Shown here one piece after another: positions 20,076 through 30,018 of a stretch of 64,000 nucleotides of DNA (the first letter of the stretch is position 1; each line of letters begins with the position of its first letter). Source of the stretch: JALZDI01 sp965653225 (GTDB lineage: Bacteria; Actinomycetota; Actinomycetes; Propionibacteriales; Nocardioidaceae); assembly GCA_965653225.1 (NCBI GenBank), contig CBFGZI010000001.1, positions 12,858 through 76,857 on the forward strand, given 5' to 3'. A program made the position numbers and the translations under genes. The notes under the pieces were generated by a model. The model had not been told where the DNA came from. It made no database searches and saw nothing but the letters and a program-made list of their open reading frames with translations.

Positions 20076-21362
20076 ATGGGTGCAGCGGGCGGCGACGGCG
20101 CGTACGGCGCCGACGACGTCGCGCGCTGGGCGCCCGAGCCGTCCAAGCGGTCCAGCCGGGGCCCGTTCCAGCGCGACCACGCCCGGGTGGTGCACTCGGC
20201 GTCGCTGCGGCGGCTCGCCGCCAAGACCCAGGTGGTTCGTCCCGGCTCCGACGACTTCGTGCGCAACCGCCTCACCCACACCCTCGAGGTCGCCCAGATC
20301 GGGCGCGAGCTGGCGCGGGCGCTCGGGTGCGACCCCGACCTGGTCGAGACCGCCTGCCTGGCGCACGACCTCGGCCACCCGCCGTTCGGGCACAACGGCG
20401 AGCGTGCGCTCGACGAGGTCGCCGCCGACATCGGCGGCTTCGAGGGCAACGCGCAGACGCTGCGCATCCTCACCCGGCTCGAGGCCAAGACGGTGTGTCC
20501 CGATGGGCGCAGCGCCGGGCTCAACCTGACCCGGGCGGCGCTCGACGCGTCGACCAAGTACCCCTGGGTCTGGGAGGACGCGCCCGCGCCGCTGGGCGCG
20601 CACGCGGACGGCTCGCCGCGGCAGATCCGCAAGTTCGGGGTCTACGCCGACGACCTGGAGGTCTTCGGCTGGCTGCGCGCGGGCGCGCCGACGGGCCGCA
20701 CCTGCCTGGAGGCGCAGGCGATGGACCTCGCCGACGACATCGCGTACTCCGTGCACGACGTCGAGGACGCGGTTGCGGCAGGCCGGATGGACTTCACGCT
20801 TCTTGAGGAGGCGGGCGAGCGGGCGGCCGTGTTCGAGGCCGTGCGCGACTGGTACCTCCCCGGTGCATCCTCCGCCGACCTGGAGGCCGCGGTCTCCCGG
20901 CTGCAGGCGACGCCCGGGTGGCCGACCCGGCCCTACGACGCGACCCGCCCGTCCCAGGCCGCGCTGAAGAACCTCACCAGCGAGCTGATCGGGCGGTTCT
21001 GCAGCGCGGTGGAGGAGCACACCCAGTCCGTCCACGGCGACACGCAGCTGACCCGCTACGACGCCGACCTGCAGGTGCCCGCTCGCACCCGCGAGGAGAT
21101 CGCGGTGCTCAAGGGCCTGGCCGCGCACTACGTGATGCGCACCGGCGACCGGGTCAGCGTCCTGCAGGGGCAGCGCGACCTGATCGCCGAGCTGGTCAAT
21201 GCCCTGGACAAGGCCGGGCCGTCCGGGCTGGAGCCGGTGTTCCGGCACGACTACGCCCTTGCGCGAGACGACGCGGGCCGGTTACGTGTGATCGTCGACC
21301 AGGTTGCCTCGCTGACCGACGCCTCGGCCGTAGCGTGGCACCGGCAGCTGGTCGACCGCTGA
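20076..21362 (+). CDS. dgt: Deoxyguanosinetriphosphate triphosphohydrolase family (HD domain)
   Basis: dNTP triphosphohydrolase removing PPP from deoxynucleotides. 428 residues from ATG 20076; ATG 20064 adds four residues. HD-domain metal ligands: His in NRLTHTLEVAQIGRELA, His-Asp in CLAHDLGHPPFGHNGE, and the later Asp in ADDIAYSVHDVED. Placed upstream of dnaG, a usual actinobacterial order. Confidence 0.93.
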   Translation: MGAAGGDGAYGADDVARWAPEPSKRSSRGPFQRDHARVVHSASLRRLAAKTQVVRPGSDDFVRNRLTHTLEVAQIGRELARALGCDPDLVETACLAHDLGHPPFGHNGERALDEVAADIGGFEGNAQTLRILTRLEAKTVCPDGRSAGLNLTRAALDASTKYPWVWEDAPAPLGAHADGSPRQIRKFGVYADDLEVFGWLRAGAPTGRTCLEAQAMDLADDIAYSVHDVEDAVAAGRMDFTLLEEAGERAAVFEAVRDWYLPGASSADLEAAVSRLQATPGWPTRPYDATRPSQAALKNLTSELIGRFCSAVEEHTQSVHGDTQLTRYDADLQVPARTREEIAVLKGLAAHYVMRTGDRVSVLQGQRDLIAELVNALDKAGPSGLEPVFRHDYALARDDAGRLRVIVDQVASLTDASAVAWHRQLVDR

Positions 21363-21426
21363 GTGGAAATACGGCGTCGGACGCCTGGTTCGAACGCTGG
21401 GGACGAGGGGTGAACGGAGGACGGGC

Positions 21427-22659
21427 ATGAGTCTGGAGCGCATCGTGATCGTCGGCGCGAGCCTGGCAGGAGCCAGGGCTGCGGAGACGCTGCGGTCGGA
21501 GGGCTTCACCGGTTCGGTGGTGATGGTCGGCAGCGAGCACCACCTGCCGTACGAGCGACCGCCGCTGTCCAAGGGCGCGCTCAAGGGCGACGACAGCTTT
21601 GACTCCGCGACGCTGCACCCCGAGCAGTGGTACGCCGACAACGACATCGACCTGCGGCTCGGCCGCCCGGTCACCCGGCTCGACGTTGCCGGCCACCAGG
21701 TGCACGTGCAGGACCAGGGCCCGGTGGACTACGACAAGGTGCTGCTGGCGACGGGGTCGAGCGTGCGCAAGCTCAAGGTTCCGGGGGCCGACGCCGAGGG
21801 CGTGCACTACCTGCGCACGCTGGAGGACTCGCAGCGGCTGAAGAAGCGGTTCGAGGCGCAGCCGAGCGTGGTGGTCGTGGGCGCGGGGTGGATCGGCATG
21901 GAGGTCGCCGCCGCGGCGCGTGAGCACGGGGCCGCGGTGACGATCCTCGAGCCGCAGGCCACCCCGCTGCACGCCGTGCTCGGGCCCGAGGTCGGCCAGG
22001 TCTACGGCGACCTGCACATCTCGCACGGCGTCGACCTGCGCGTGGGTGACGGGCTGGAGGAGATCCTCACCGACTCGGGTCACGTCAGCGGCGTGGTGAC
22101 CACCAGCGGCCAGCGCCTGGAGGCCGAGATGGTCGTCGTCGGCATCGGCGTGACCCCCAACACCGGGCTGGCCGAGGAGGCCGGGCTCGAGGTCGACAAC
22201 GGCGTGCTGTGCGACCAGTCGCTGCGCACGTCCGACCCCGACGTCTACGCCGCCGGTGACATCGCGCACTGGTTCAACCCGCTGCTGGGCCAGCGGATCC
22301 GGGTCGAGCACTGGGCCAACGCCAACGACGGCGGCGAGGCCGCCGCGCGGGCGATGCTGGGCCAGGACACGGTCTACGACGTGGTGCCGTTCTTCTTCTC
22401 CGACCAGTACGACACCGGCATGGAGTACGCCGGCTACGTCCCGCGCGGGGTGGATCCGCAGGTGGTGCTGCGCGGCGACGTGGCCGGGCGGGAGTTCATG
22501 GCGTTCTGGCTCGACGACGGGCGCTTGCTGGCCGGGATGCACATGAACGTCTGGGACAGCATCGACGACGTGCAGGCGCACATCCGCGCCGGCCTGCCGG
22601 TCGACGCCGAGCGGCTCGCCGACATGTCCGTTCCGGTGGCGGAGGCCGCCCGGAAGTGA
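21427..22659 (+). CDS. NAD(P)/FAD ferredoxin reductase-type oxidoreductase
   Basis: A 410-residue flavoprotein. FAD site IVIVGASLAGARAAETL at the N-terminus, PYERPPLSKGAL, NAD site VVVVGAGWIGMEVAAAAREHG at mid-protein, second FAD motif VYAAGDIAHW, and a C-terminal reductase-like domain. Family: BphA4/rubredoxin reductase type. No ferredoxin or P450 adjoins it. A diverged relative (54320-55564) lies in the catabolic region. Confidence 0.9.
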   Translation: MSLERIVIVGASLAGARAAETLRSEGFTGSVVMVGSEHHLPYERPPLSKGALKGDDSFDSATLHPEQWYADNDIDLRLGRPVTRLDVAGHQVHVQDQGPVDYDKVLLATGSSVRKLKVPGADAEGVHYLRTLEDSQRLKKRFEAQPSVVVVGAGWIGMEVAAAAREHGAAVTILEPQATPLHAVLGPEVGQVYGDLHISHGVDLRVGDGLEEILTDSGHVSGVVTTSGQRLEAEMVVVGIGVTPNTGLAEEAGLEVDNGVLCDQSLRTSDPDVYAAGDIAHWFNPLLGQRIRVEHWANANDGGEAAARAMLGQDTVYDVVPFFFSDQYDTGMEYAGYVPRGVDPQVVLRGDVAGREFMAFWLDDGRLLAGMHMNVWDSIDDVQAHIRAGLPVDAERLADMSVPVAEAARK

Positions 22660-22788
22660 CATCGGCGGAGCCCGCGGGTCGCGTCCCCACCGGGCGGAGC
22701 GCGGTTGTCGGCGGCAGTCGGGGACGGACCACCCGACCGTGTGTACGCCGGGCGCTGACCGGTCCACGGGCTGCGTAGACTCGCCGAG

Positions 22789-24696
22789 GTGGCCGGCAGG
22801 ATCAACGAGGAGGACCTCGCGCTGGTGCGCGAGCGCGCCCGCATCGACGAGGTCGTCTCCACGCACGTGACCCTGCGCCGCGCGGGCGGGGGCTCGCTGA
22901 AGGGCCTGTGCCCGTTCCACGACGAGAAGACGCCGTCGTTCCACGTCACCCCGGCTCGCGGCTTCTGGCACTGTTTCGGCTGCCAGGAGGGCGGCGACGT
23001 CTTCGACTTCCTGATGCGGGTCGAGGGGCTCACGTTCACCGACGCGGTCGAGCGGCTGGCCGGCCGCTACGGCGTACAGCTGCGCTACACCGAGCCGGAG
23101 GGCGGCGGCGTCACCGGTCCCCGGCGCGACCCCTCGCAGCGCCGCCGGCTGCTGGAGGCGCACCGGCAGGCCGCGGAGTTCTACGCCGAGCAGCTGGCCC
23201 GGTCGGCCGAGGCCAAGACCGGGCGGCAGTTCCTCGCCGACCGCGGGTTCGACCAGGAGGCGGCGCAGCGGTTCGGGGTCGGCTTCGCCCCGCGCAGCGG
23301 CGACGCGTTGTTCCGGCACCTGCGCCAGCAGGGCTTCTCCGAGGACGAGCTGGTCACCGGCGGGCTCGTCGGCCGGTCCGGCCGCGGGCCGTACGACCGC
23401 TTCCGCGGCCGGCTGCTGTGGCCGATCCGTGAGGTCAGTGGGGAGGTGGTCGGCTTCGGCGCCAGGCGGCTGTTCGACGACGACCGGATCGAGGCCAAGT
23501 ACCTCAACACGCCCGAGTCGCCGATCTTCAAGAAGAGCCAGCTGCTCTACGGCGTCGACGGCGCCCGGCGCGAGATCGCCCGCCGCAAGCAGGCCGTGGT
23601 CGTCGAGGGCTACACCGACGTGATGGCCTGCCACCTTGCCGGCGTCGGCACTGCGGTCGCGACCTGCGGCACCGCCTTCGGCGAGGACCACGCACGCGTG
23701 CTGCGCCGGCTGCTGCTCGACCACGAGCAGTTCCGGGGCGAGATCATCTTCACCTTCGACGGCGACGAGGCCGGCCAGCGGGCCGCTCTGCGGGCGTTCG
23801 AGGGCGACCAGCAGTTCGTCGCGCAGACCTACGTGGCCGTCGAGCCGGGCGGGCTCGACCCCTGCGACCTGCGGCTGCAGCACGGCGACGCCGCCGTACG
23901 GGAGCTGGTCGCGCGTCGGGTCCCGCTGTACCGGTTCGTGCTGCGCAACGTGCTGGAGCGCTACGACCTCGACCGCGCCGACGCCCGCGTCGACGCCACA
24001 CGCGAGGCGGCGAGGCTGGTGTCGAGCGTGCGCGACCGGTCCAAGATCGACGCGTTCGCCCGCGAGCTGGCCGGCATGGTGGGCCTCGACGTCGACGAGG
24101 TGCGCGCGGAGGTACGGCAGGCGGTGGGACGGCGTGGGGAGCGTCAGGAGCGCCGTGCCGAGACATCGGCGGCCGGCCGGTCACGTCGGCCTGACGACAA
24201 CGAGGCTCCGCGTCCCGATCTCGGCGACCCGAGGTTCGCCGCCGAACGCGAGGCGCTCCAGGTCGTGGTGCAGCACCCGCGGCTGGCGGTCGGGCGCTTC
24301 GAGGAGCTCGACGACGACGACTTCACCCATCCGACGCTCGCCGGCGTTCGCCGTGCGGTCGAGGCCGTCGGCGGACCGGGGAGCGCGGCCGGCGAAGACT
24401 GGGTGACCAGGCTGCGTGACAAGGCCGAGGACGAGCACGTGCAGTCCGCGTTGTCGGCGCTCGCGGTCGCGCCGCTGCGCGTACGCGGCGAGCCGGACGA
24501 GCGGGTCGCCGCGGCCTGGCTGGCGCGCCCCCAGGAGCTGTCCATGCTGCGCCGGATCGAGCAGCTGAAGTCGCGGCTGCAGCGCACCAACCCGGTGGAC
24601 GAGCAGGCCGCGTACAACCGGATGTTCGGTCAGCTGATGGCGCTCGAACAGCGCTGTCGGGAGCTTCGCGAGCGCATCATCGGTGGCGGTCTGTAG
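22789..24696 (+). CDS. dnaG: DNA primase
   Basis: Synthesises replication primers. 635 residues, GTG start 22789 (MAGRINEEDLALVRERARIDEVV). Zinc finger C41, H44, C62, C65 (CPFH ... CFGC). TOPRIM core: VVVEGYTDVMA and FTFDGDEAGQRAA. C-terminal helicase-interacting domain present. An internal Arg/Glu-rich linker near residue 450-475 is typical. Followed by a sigma-factor gene, echoing the dnaG-rpoD order. Confidence 0.97.
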   Translation: MAGRINEEDLALVRERARIDEVVSTHVTLRRAGGGSLKGLCPFHDEKTPSFHVTPARGFWHCFGCQEGGDVFDFLMRVEGLTFTDAVERLAGRYGVQLRYTEPEGGGVTGPRRDPSQRRRLLEAHRQAAEFYAEQLARSAEAKTGRQFLADRGFDQEAAQRFGVGFAPRSGDALFRHLRQQGFSEDELVTGGLVGRSGRGPYDRFRGRLLWPIREVSGEVVGFGARRLFDDDRIEAKYLNTPESPIFKKSQLLYGVDGARREIARRKQAVVVEGYTDVMACHLAGVGTAVATCGTAFGEDHARVLRRLLLDHEQFRGEIIFTFDGDEAGQRAALRAFEGDQQFVAQTYVAVEPGGLDPCDLRLQHGDAAVRELVARRVPLYRFVLRNVLERYDLDRADARVDATREAARLVSSVRDRSKIDAFARELAGMVGLDVDEVRAEVRQAVGRRGERQERRAETSAAGRSRRPDDNEAPRPDLGDPRFAAEREALQVVVQHPRLAVGRFEELDDDDFTHPTLAGVRRAVEAVGGPGSAAGEDWVTRLRDKAEDEHVQSALSALAVAPLRVRGEPDERVAAAWLARPQELSMLRRIEQLKSRLQRTNPVDEQAAYNRMFGQLMALEQRCRELRERIIGGGL

Positions 24697-24856
24697 CCGC
24701 GCCGACACCCTTGGCGAGGGTGAAGCGCCCGCTTTGGCGCGAAATGGAATCCCTAATCGGCACGACTTTCACCATGTTTAGGTAAAACGCTGCGCGAAGC
24801 GCACGCGCTCCGAGACACACTAATGCGCGAGGGGGCACCAGGGTGAGGGAGTACGC

Positions 24857-25918
24857 ATGTCGGCAGCGCTTCAGGGACCGCCGAACATCAACGGAGCAAG
24901 ACACCGGTCGGCGCGCACGCAGCCGACCGTACCGCGGCCGCAGGTAGCCAGGCTGTCCAACGGCAGCAACGGTGTCGTACACGGACGCACCGAGTCCGCC
25001 GCGGGCGAACATGGTGTCTCCAGCGACCTGATGCGGGTGTACCTGCACGAGATCGGCCGGATCCCCCTCCTGACCGCCGAGCAGGAGGTCGACATCGCCC
25101 GCAAGATCGAGGCCGGTCTGCTCGCGGACGAGTCGCTGATGCACGGCGTCGAGGCCGACGACGAGGACGACCTGCGACTGCTGGTGGCTCTCGGCGAAGA
25201 GGCGCGCCAGACCCTCATCCAGTCCAACCTGCGGCTCGTGGTGGCGATGGCCAAGCGCTACACCGGCCACGGCCTGTCGATGCTCGACCTGGTACAGGAG
25301 GGCAACCTCGGCCTCATGCGCGCCGTGGAGAAGTTCGACTACAAGCGCGGGTTCAAGTTCTCCACCTACGCGACGTGGTGGATCCGGCAGTCGATCTCCC
25401 GTGCAATCGCCGACCAGGGCCGCACGATCCGCATCCCGGTACACGTCGTCGAGGCGGTGCAGCGCGCGGTGCGGCTGCAACGCCGCATGTTCCAGGACCT
25501 CGGCCGGCTGCCCACCCTCGACGAGCTCGCGCTCGAGCTGGACGTGACCGTCGAACGGGCGCGCGACCTGCTGCTGTGGGCCGCCGACCCGGTGTCGCTG
25601 GACAGCGCCGTCGGTGACGGCGCCGACGGCGTGCTCGCCGACCTGGTCTCCGACGACGAGGCGACGAGCGTGCTGGAGAGCGTCTCCGACGAGTTCATCC
25701 GCGGCGACGTGGCCACCGCGCTTGCCTGCCTGGGCGAGCGGGAGCGCTCCATCATCGCGATGCGGTTCGGCCTGCACGACGGCCAGCCGCGCACGTTGGA
25801 AGAGCTCGGCGCGCTGTTCGGGGTGACCCGCGAGCGCGTGCGCCAGATCGAGGTCAAGGCGCTGGAGAAGCTGCGTCGCGACCCGCGCGCGGAGATGCTG
25901 GTCGAGTACCTCCGCTGA
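24857..25918 (+). CDS. RNA polymerase sigma factor, principal (RpoD/SigA/HrdB-SigB) type
   Basis: A 353-residue sigma-70 factor. Region 1.2 SSDLMRVYLHEIGRIPLLTAEQE, region 2 LDLVQEGNLGLMRAVEKFDYKRGFKFSTYATWWIRQ, region 3, and region 4.2 TLEELGALFGVTRERVRQIEVKALEKLR. Shorter than the primary SigA of actinobacteria (about 450-550 residues) because region 1.1 is absent, so a group-2 factor of SigB/HrdD kind is more likely. The 160-bp leader (24697-24856) contains AT-rich stretches that probably hold its promoter. Confidence 0.93.
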   Translation: MSAALQGPPNINGARHRSARTQPTVPRPQVARLSNGSNGVVHGRTESAAGEHGVSSDLMRVYLHEIGRIPLLTAEQEVDIARKIEAGLLADESLMHGVEADDEDDLRLLVALGEEARQTLIQSNLRLVVAMAKRYTGHGLSMLDLVQEGNLGLMRAVEKFDYKRGFKFSTYATWWIRQSISRAIADQGRTIRIPVHVVEAVQRAVRLQRRMFQDLGRLPTLDELALELDVTVERARDLLLWAADPVSLDSAVGDGADGVLADLVSDDEATSVLESVSDEFIRGDVATALACLGERERSIIAMRFGLHDGQPRTLEELGALFGVTRERVRQIEVKALEKLRRDPRAEMLVEYLR

Positions 25919-25947
25919 CCCTTCCCGGCGTACGTCATCATGGTGGC

Positions 25948-26469
25948 GTGCGCTTCCCCCATCCGACCCGCTCGAGCCTGCCCAAGGAGACGGCGCGGCG
26001 CCTGCCGCTGGAGCCGGGGGAGTCCCCGCTGGCCGCGTCCGCGGACCGTGAGGGCCGGTGGTACGTCGGGACCGCCCGCGCGCTGCTCGTACCCGACCAG
26101 GACGGTTGGCGGCGCGTGCCGTGGGAGACGGTCGAGCGCGCGACCTGGGACCGCGAGAACGAGCACCTTATCGTCATCGAGACAGCCGACTTCGGCCAGC
26201 CGCAGCCTTCCTACCGGGCGGCGCTTCCGGACCCCGAGAGGCTACTGGAGCTGATCCGGGAGCGGGTGACCGCCTCGATCGTGATCAAGTTCTTCGAGCC
26301 CGTCGAGGGCAAGCGGGGGATCACCGTGTCGGGTCGGCGCTCACCGCACAGCGACGACGAGGTGGTGTGGTCGGTGCTGGTCGACCCGGGGCTCGACGAG
26401 CGGTCGCCGGAGGTACGTGCGGCGTCCGAGCGGGCGCTCGCCGCGGCGCGGTCCGAGCTCGGCCTGTGA
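25948..26469 (+). CDS. Conserved actinobacterial protein, function unknown
   Basis: A 173-residue protein, GTG start 25948, 29 bp after the sigma-factor gene. N-terminal part is beta-rich, PH-like in look (GRWYVGTARALLVPDQDGWRRVPWETVERATWDRENEHL), followed by a helical stretch LLELIRERVTASIVI and FFEPVEGKRGITVSGRR. No signal peptide. Seen often next to actinobacterial sigma genes. No function proposed. Confidence 0.72.
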   Translation: MRFPHPTRSSLPKETARRLPLEPGESPLAASADREGRWYVGTARALLVPDQDGWRRVPWETVERATWDRENEHLIVIETADFGQPQPSYRAALPDPERLLELIRERVTASIVIKFFEPVEGKRGITVSGRRSPHSDDEVVWSVLVDPGLDERSPEVRAASERALAAARSELGL

Positions 26470-26587
26470 TCCCGCGGAACGAGACCCGTCCGTGACCTTC
26501 TGTTCGAACTAGGCATGATTTGTCGTTCCCTTCTGCTCGCGGACCGTTATCCTGCTGCGGTCGCGACATGAAGTCTGGAGATTCGCC

Positions 26588-27421
26588 TTGGCCACGCCTG
26601 ATACGTCCCCTGTCCCGCAGGCCATGACCAGAGGGTCCCGCGAGACCGGCGAGCCGCTGATCAAGTTCGAGAAGGTCGTGAAGCGTTTCGGCGACCTCAC
26701 CGTCCTGCAGGACCTCGACTTCAACGTCGCGCCCGGTGAGCGCGTCACGCTGATCGGGCCCAGCGGCTCGGGCAAGACCACGATCCTGCGGCTGCTGATG
26801 ACGCTGGAGTCCCTCACCGGCGGCCGCATCTGGGTGGACAACCAGCCGCTGTGGCACATGTACAAGGGCGACCAGCTGGTCCCCGCAAACGAGAAGCATC
26901 TCCGGCAGGTGCGGCGCAAGATCGGGATGGTCTTCCAGCAGTTCAACCTGTTCCCGAACATGAGCGTGCTGCGCAACGTCACCGAGGCGCCGATCCACGT
27001 ACTCGGCAAGAGCAAGGACGAGGCCGAGGCGTCCGCTCGCGAGCTCCTCGACCGCGTCGGGCTGAAGCAGAAGGCAGACGCCCATCCCACCCAGCTGTCC
27101 GGTGGTCAGCAGCAGCGCGTGGCGATCGCCCGCGCGCTCGCCATGGAGCCGAAGGTGCTGCTGCTCGACGAGGTCACCTCTGCGCTCGACCCCGAGCTGG
27201 TGGCCGGTGTGCTCAACGTGCTCCGCGAGATCGCGGAGACCACCGACATCACCATGCTGATCGTCACCCACGAGATGCACTTCGCCCGCGACGTCTCGCA
27301 CAAGGTGATGATGTTCGACAGTGGCCAGGTCGTGGAGTCGGGACCGCCGGACAAGATCTTCACCGACCCCGACCACGAGCGCACCAAGCGCTTCCTCAAG
27401 GCCGTGCTCGAGGACCGCTGA
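26588..27421 (+). CDS. ehuA: ABC transporter ATP-binding protein, EhuA-like
   Basis: A 277-residue polar-amino-acid-type ABC ATPase, closest in wording to EhuA of ectoine/hydroxyectoine importers (IKFEKVVKRFGDLTVLQDLD, VPANEKHLRQVRRKIGMVFQQF). Walker A GPSGSGKTT, signature LSGGQQQR, Walker B LLLDEVTSALD, H-loop VTHEM. TTG start at 26588; ATG 26624 is possible. The partner genes ehuB, ehuC and ehuD are absent on both sides: the next gene downstream is tRNA-Asn. Either a shared ATPase or an operon remnant. Confidence 0.8.
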   Translation: MATPDTSPVPQAMTRGSRETGEPLIKFEKVVKRFGDLTVLQDLDFNVAPGERVTLIGPSGSGKTTILRLLMTLESLTGGRIWVDNQPLWHMYKGDQLVPANEKHLRQVRRKIGMVFQQFNLFPNMSVLRNVTEAPIHVLGKSKDEAEASARELLDRVGLKQKADAHPTQLSGGQQQRVAIARALAMEPKVLLLDEVTSALDPELVAGVLNVLREIAETTDITMLIVTHEMHFARDVSHKVMMFDSGQVVESGPPDKIFTDPDHERTKRFLKAVLEDR

Positions 27422-27504
27422 GTTTCGGAGTTGGTTTCGTCTGGGTTCGCGGCGCTTGCTACCCTGTGCAGGCTGCCCGGGCACGGCCCGGACAGGCGCA
27501 GCAG

Positions 27505-27580
<76 letters not shown>

Positions 27581-27746
27581 TCTTCGCAGGTCACAGGCCA
27601 TGTGAGACGTGCCGATGTGCCTGCCTGACCGAGCAATACCCATGTGGGCATTCCGCCGGCCCCTTGTTCGGTAGCACCCTGAAGCAGCGGGAAGACCACG
27701 AGGGTGAATGGCGGCGGCCCAGCCGCCCCTGGGGCCGGTCGGCGGT

Positions 27747-28493
27747 CTAGCCTCGTCCCTTCACCCGAGAGGCTGTGCGCTTGAGATGAGCGGTCATGAC
27801 TGCCCGAGCCGCCTCGACGTCGCGCGAGCGGATGGCATCGACGTACTCCCGGTGCTCCCGGACGCCGCGTCGGCCCATCAGCGGCGCCGCGGTCTTGGCC
27901 TCCAGCAATGACATGAGCAGGGGCCCGTGGAAGGAGTGAACGATCATCTCGATCGCCGGATTGTGGGTACAGGCGGCGACTCGGACGTGGAAGGCGGCGG
28001 AGTCGGACATCGTGTAGGTGCCCTCCTTGAGTGCCTTCTCGCCGGACCGGACGAGCTCGTCGAGCTCGTCGATATCCGTCTCCGTCGCCCGTTCGATGAC
28101 CAGCGGCAGGATGCCGAGCTCGAAGACCATCCGGGCCTCGGTCGCGTCGGCGGCGGTGATGGGGGAGAGGGAGATGAGGTCGGCCAGCCCCTCACCGAGA
28201 CGGTCGCTCGTGGGGGTGGTCACGAAAGCCCCACCGCGCGCCCCGACCCGCACCTGGACCATGCCGCTGGCCTCGAGCACCCGCAGTGCCTCCCGTACGG
28301 TCACCCGGCTGACCCCGAACCGCTCGCAGAGGTCGCGCTCGCTGGGCAACCGGTCGCCCGGCTTGAGTCGGCCGTTGCGGACCAGGAGCCGAATCTGCTC
28401 GACGATCACCTGCGAGGCGCGGTCCACCGACACGCGGCTGAACATCTGGTCCGACGAGAGTCCGCTGTCGTCGGCTCGTGTCGTGTTCACCAT
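27747..28493 (-). CDS. GntR family regulator, FadR subfamily (FCD domain)
   Basis: Candidate master regulator of the catabolic region. 248 residues from ATG 28493 (MVNTTRADDSGLSS); an upstream ATG at 28565 would add 24. Winged helix: QVIVEQIRLLVRNGRLKPGDRLPSERDLCERFGVSRVTVREALRVLE. C-terminal all-helical FCD ligand domain with acidic/His metal-ligand-like residues (ARMVFELG, FHVRVAACTHNPAIE, HREYVDAIRSRD). Divergent from the ABC operon; the shared gap holds a TGGTTAGACC operator. FCD regulators usually sense organic acids and repress. Confidence 0.88.
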   Translation of the reverse strand: MVNTTRADDSGLSSDQMFSRVSVDRASQVIVEQIRLLVRNGRLKPGDRLPSERDLCERFGVSRVTVREALRVLEASGMVQVRVGARGGAFVTTPTSDRLGEGLADLISLSPITAADATEARMVFELGILPLVIERATETDIDELDELVRSGEKALKEGTYTMSDSAAFHVRVAACTHNPAIEMIVHSFHGPLLMSLLEAKTAAPLMGRRGVREHREYVDAIRSRDVEAARAVMTAHLKRTASRVKGRG

Positions 28494-28699
28494 TCGCACT
28501 CTTTCAGATCGTCGCAGGAGAAGGCGCCGGATGTCCTGGATGACCCGGCGTTTCGGCTGAGCCACCCGAGAACAGGCTAACAGTCAGTCCTTCGGGCTCG
28601 GGGCATTCGCGGGTGCACCGACCAACGCCCCACCGCCCGCCCAGCATGATTCCGCCTGCAGGGGTTTATTCGATCTCCGGTCTTGTGATAGACATCTCT

Positions 28700-28714
28700 C
28701 GTGGTTAGACCTTA
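28700..28714. promoter_or_regulatory. Putative GntR operator, site 1 (GntR/ABC operon)
   Basis: Core TGGTTAGACC (28702-28711) fits TGGT-N3-ACC. It is embedded in a wider near-palindrome TTAGACCTTAAGACCTAA (28705-28722). It lies in the divergent gap between the GntR gene and the ABC transporter operon. Confidence 0.6.
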
Positions 28715-28817
28715 AGACCTAAATACCACTCCCCCGCCGGGGAAGGACGACGCGGCTCGGATGTCGTTCCCCGCGGAGACTCACCTGCTGAGCCGCACCC
28801 AGACACCGGAGACAAGG

Positions 28818-29954
28818 ATGCCGAATCGACGGTCACCAAGAGTCATCAGAAACACCGGCGCGCGATTCGCCGCGGTCCTGTTGGCCGCCGGCCTCGCCGC
28901 CGCCTGCGGGGGGTCACCGACGAGTTCGGACGCTGGGCAGTCTGCGCAGGGTCCCACGGACGCCGAGAAGGTGTACGCCCAGCTGGGGAACCTTCCGGAC
29001 AGCAAGCAGCACGCGGCGCTGGTCAAGCAGGCGACCGACGAGGGCGCCCTGACGGTCTATACGTCGATGGACCCTGATGTCGCCGAAACGGTCGTCGGTG
29101 CGTTCGAGGACGCCTATGACATCGACGTCAGTCTCTACCGGTCCGACTCCGAGACCGTCATCCAGCGCGTGCTGCAGGAGCAGGAGGCCGGGTTCTACGG
29201 AAACGACGTCGTCGAGACGGACATGGCCGAGATGCTGAACATGGATAAGGAGGGTTTGATGTCACCCCTCCAGGGTCCGGCGCGCGACGGGGTGGTCGAC
29301 GTAGGCAAGTTCGACAACTGGACGGCGACGAGGTTCAACGTGTTCGAGCCGAGCTGGAACACCAAGCTGGTCAAGCCCAGCGAAGCGCCCACCAGCTGGG
29401 AGGATCTCGCTGACCCCAAGTGGAACGGCAAGCTCTCGATGGAGCTGGAGGACTACGACTGGTACGGCACTCTGCATGACTACTTCGTGTCACAGGGCAT
29501 GACCGACGAGCAGGCCGACAAGATCTTCGAGGAGATGGCCGACGGCGCCAAGATCGTCAAGGGCCACACGACCCAGGGGGAACTCCTATCCGCGGGTCAG
29601 TTCTCTCTGGTGGCCTCGAACTACAGCTACATCACCGAGACCAACGCAGCCGAGGGTGCACCGGTCGACGACCAGCCGTACGTCGAGCCCGCCATTCCCC
29701 GGGCCAACGGCATCGGGCTGATGAAGCACGCGCAGCACCCAGCGGCCGCGATGCTGTTCGCCGACTGGCTGCTCACCGACGGCCAGAAGGTGATGGTCAA
29801 GCTCGGGCTCACGCCCTCGATGGCGAGCATGCATCCCTTCCAGGGTGAGAACGTGGTCCCGGTCGACTCCGACAAGCTGCTCAAGGAGGGCGACAAGTGG
29901 AGCAAGGAGTACGAGCAGATCGTTGAGCACGGGAAGGAGGTCGATACCGACTAG
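28818..29954 (+). CDS. ABC transporter substrate-binding lipoprotein (iron/AfuA-like family 1)
   Basis: A 378-residue binding protein; ATG 28818 preceded by GGAGACAAGG. Lipobox LAAACGGS. The fold is of the FbpA/AfuA group (GALTVYTSMDPDVAETVVGAFEDAYDIDVSLYRSDSETVIQR), whose members bind ferric iron, phosphonates or organic acids. Inferred ligand here is the aromatic or carboxylic substrate of the cluster, because the operon is flanked by catabolic genes and shares their operator; iron is the alternative. Confidence 0.82.
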   Translation: MPNRRSPRVIRNTGARFAAVLLAAGLAAACGGSPTSSDAGQSAQGPTDAEKVYAQLGNLPDSKQHAALVKQATDEGALTVYTSMDPDVAETVVGAFEDAYDIDVSLYRSDSETVIQRVLQEQEAGFYGNDVVETDMAEMLNMDKEGLMSPLQGPARDGVVDVGKFDNWTATRFNVFEPSWNTKLVKPSEAPTSWEDLADPKWNGKLSMELEDYDWYGTLHDYFVSQGMTDEQADKIFEEMADGAKIVKGHTTQGELLSAGQFSLVASNYSYITETNAAEGAPVDDQPYVEPAIPRANGIGLMKHAQHPAAAMLFADWLLTDGQKVMVKLGLTPSMASMHPFQGENVVPVDSDKLLKEGDKWSKEYEQIVEHGKEVDTD

Positions 29955-30018
29955 TGACGGACGCTGCCCGTCCCCCTAGCAGTTCGCGCGGCACGCGAAC
30001 AGAGAGGTACTGATCTGT

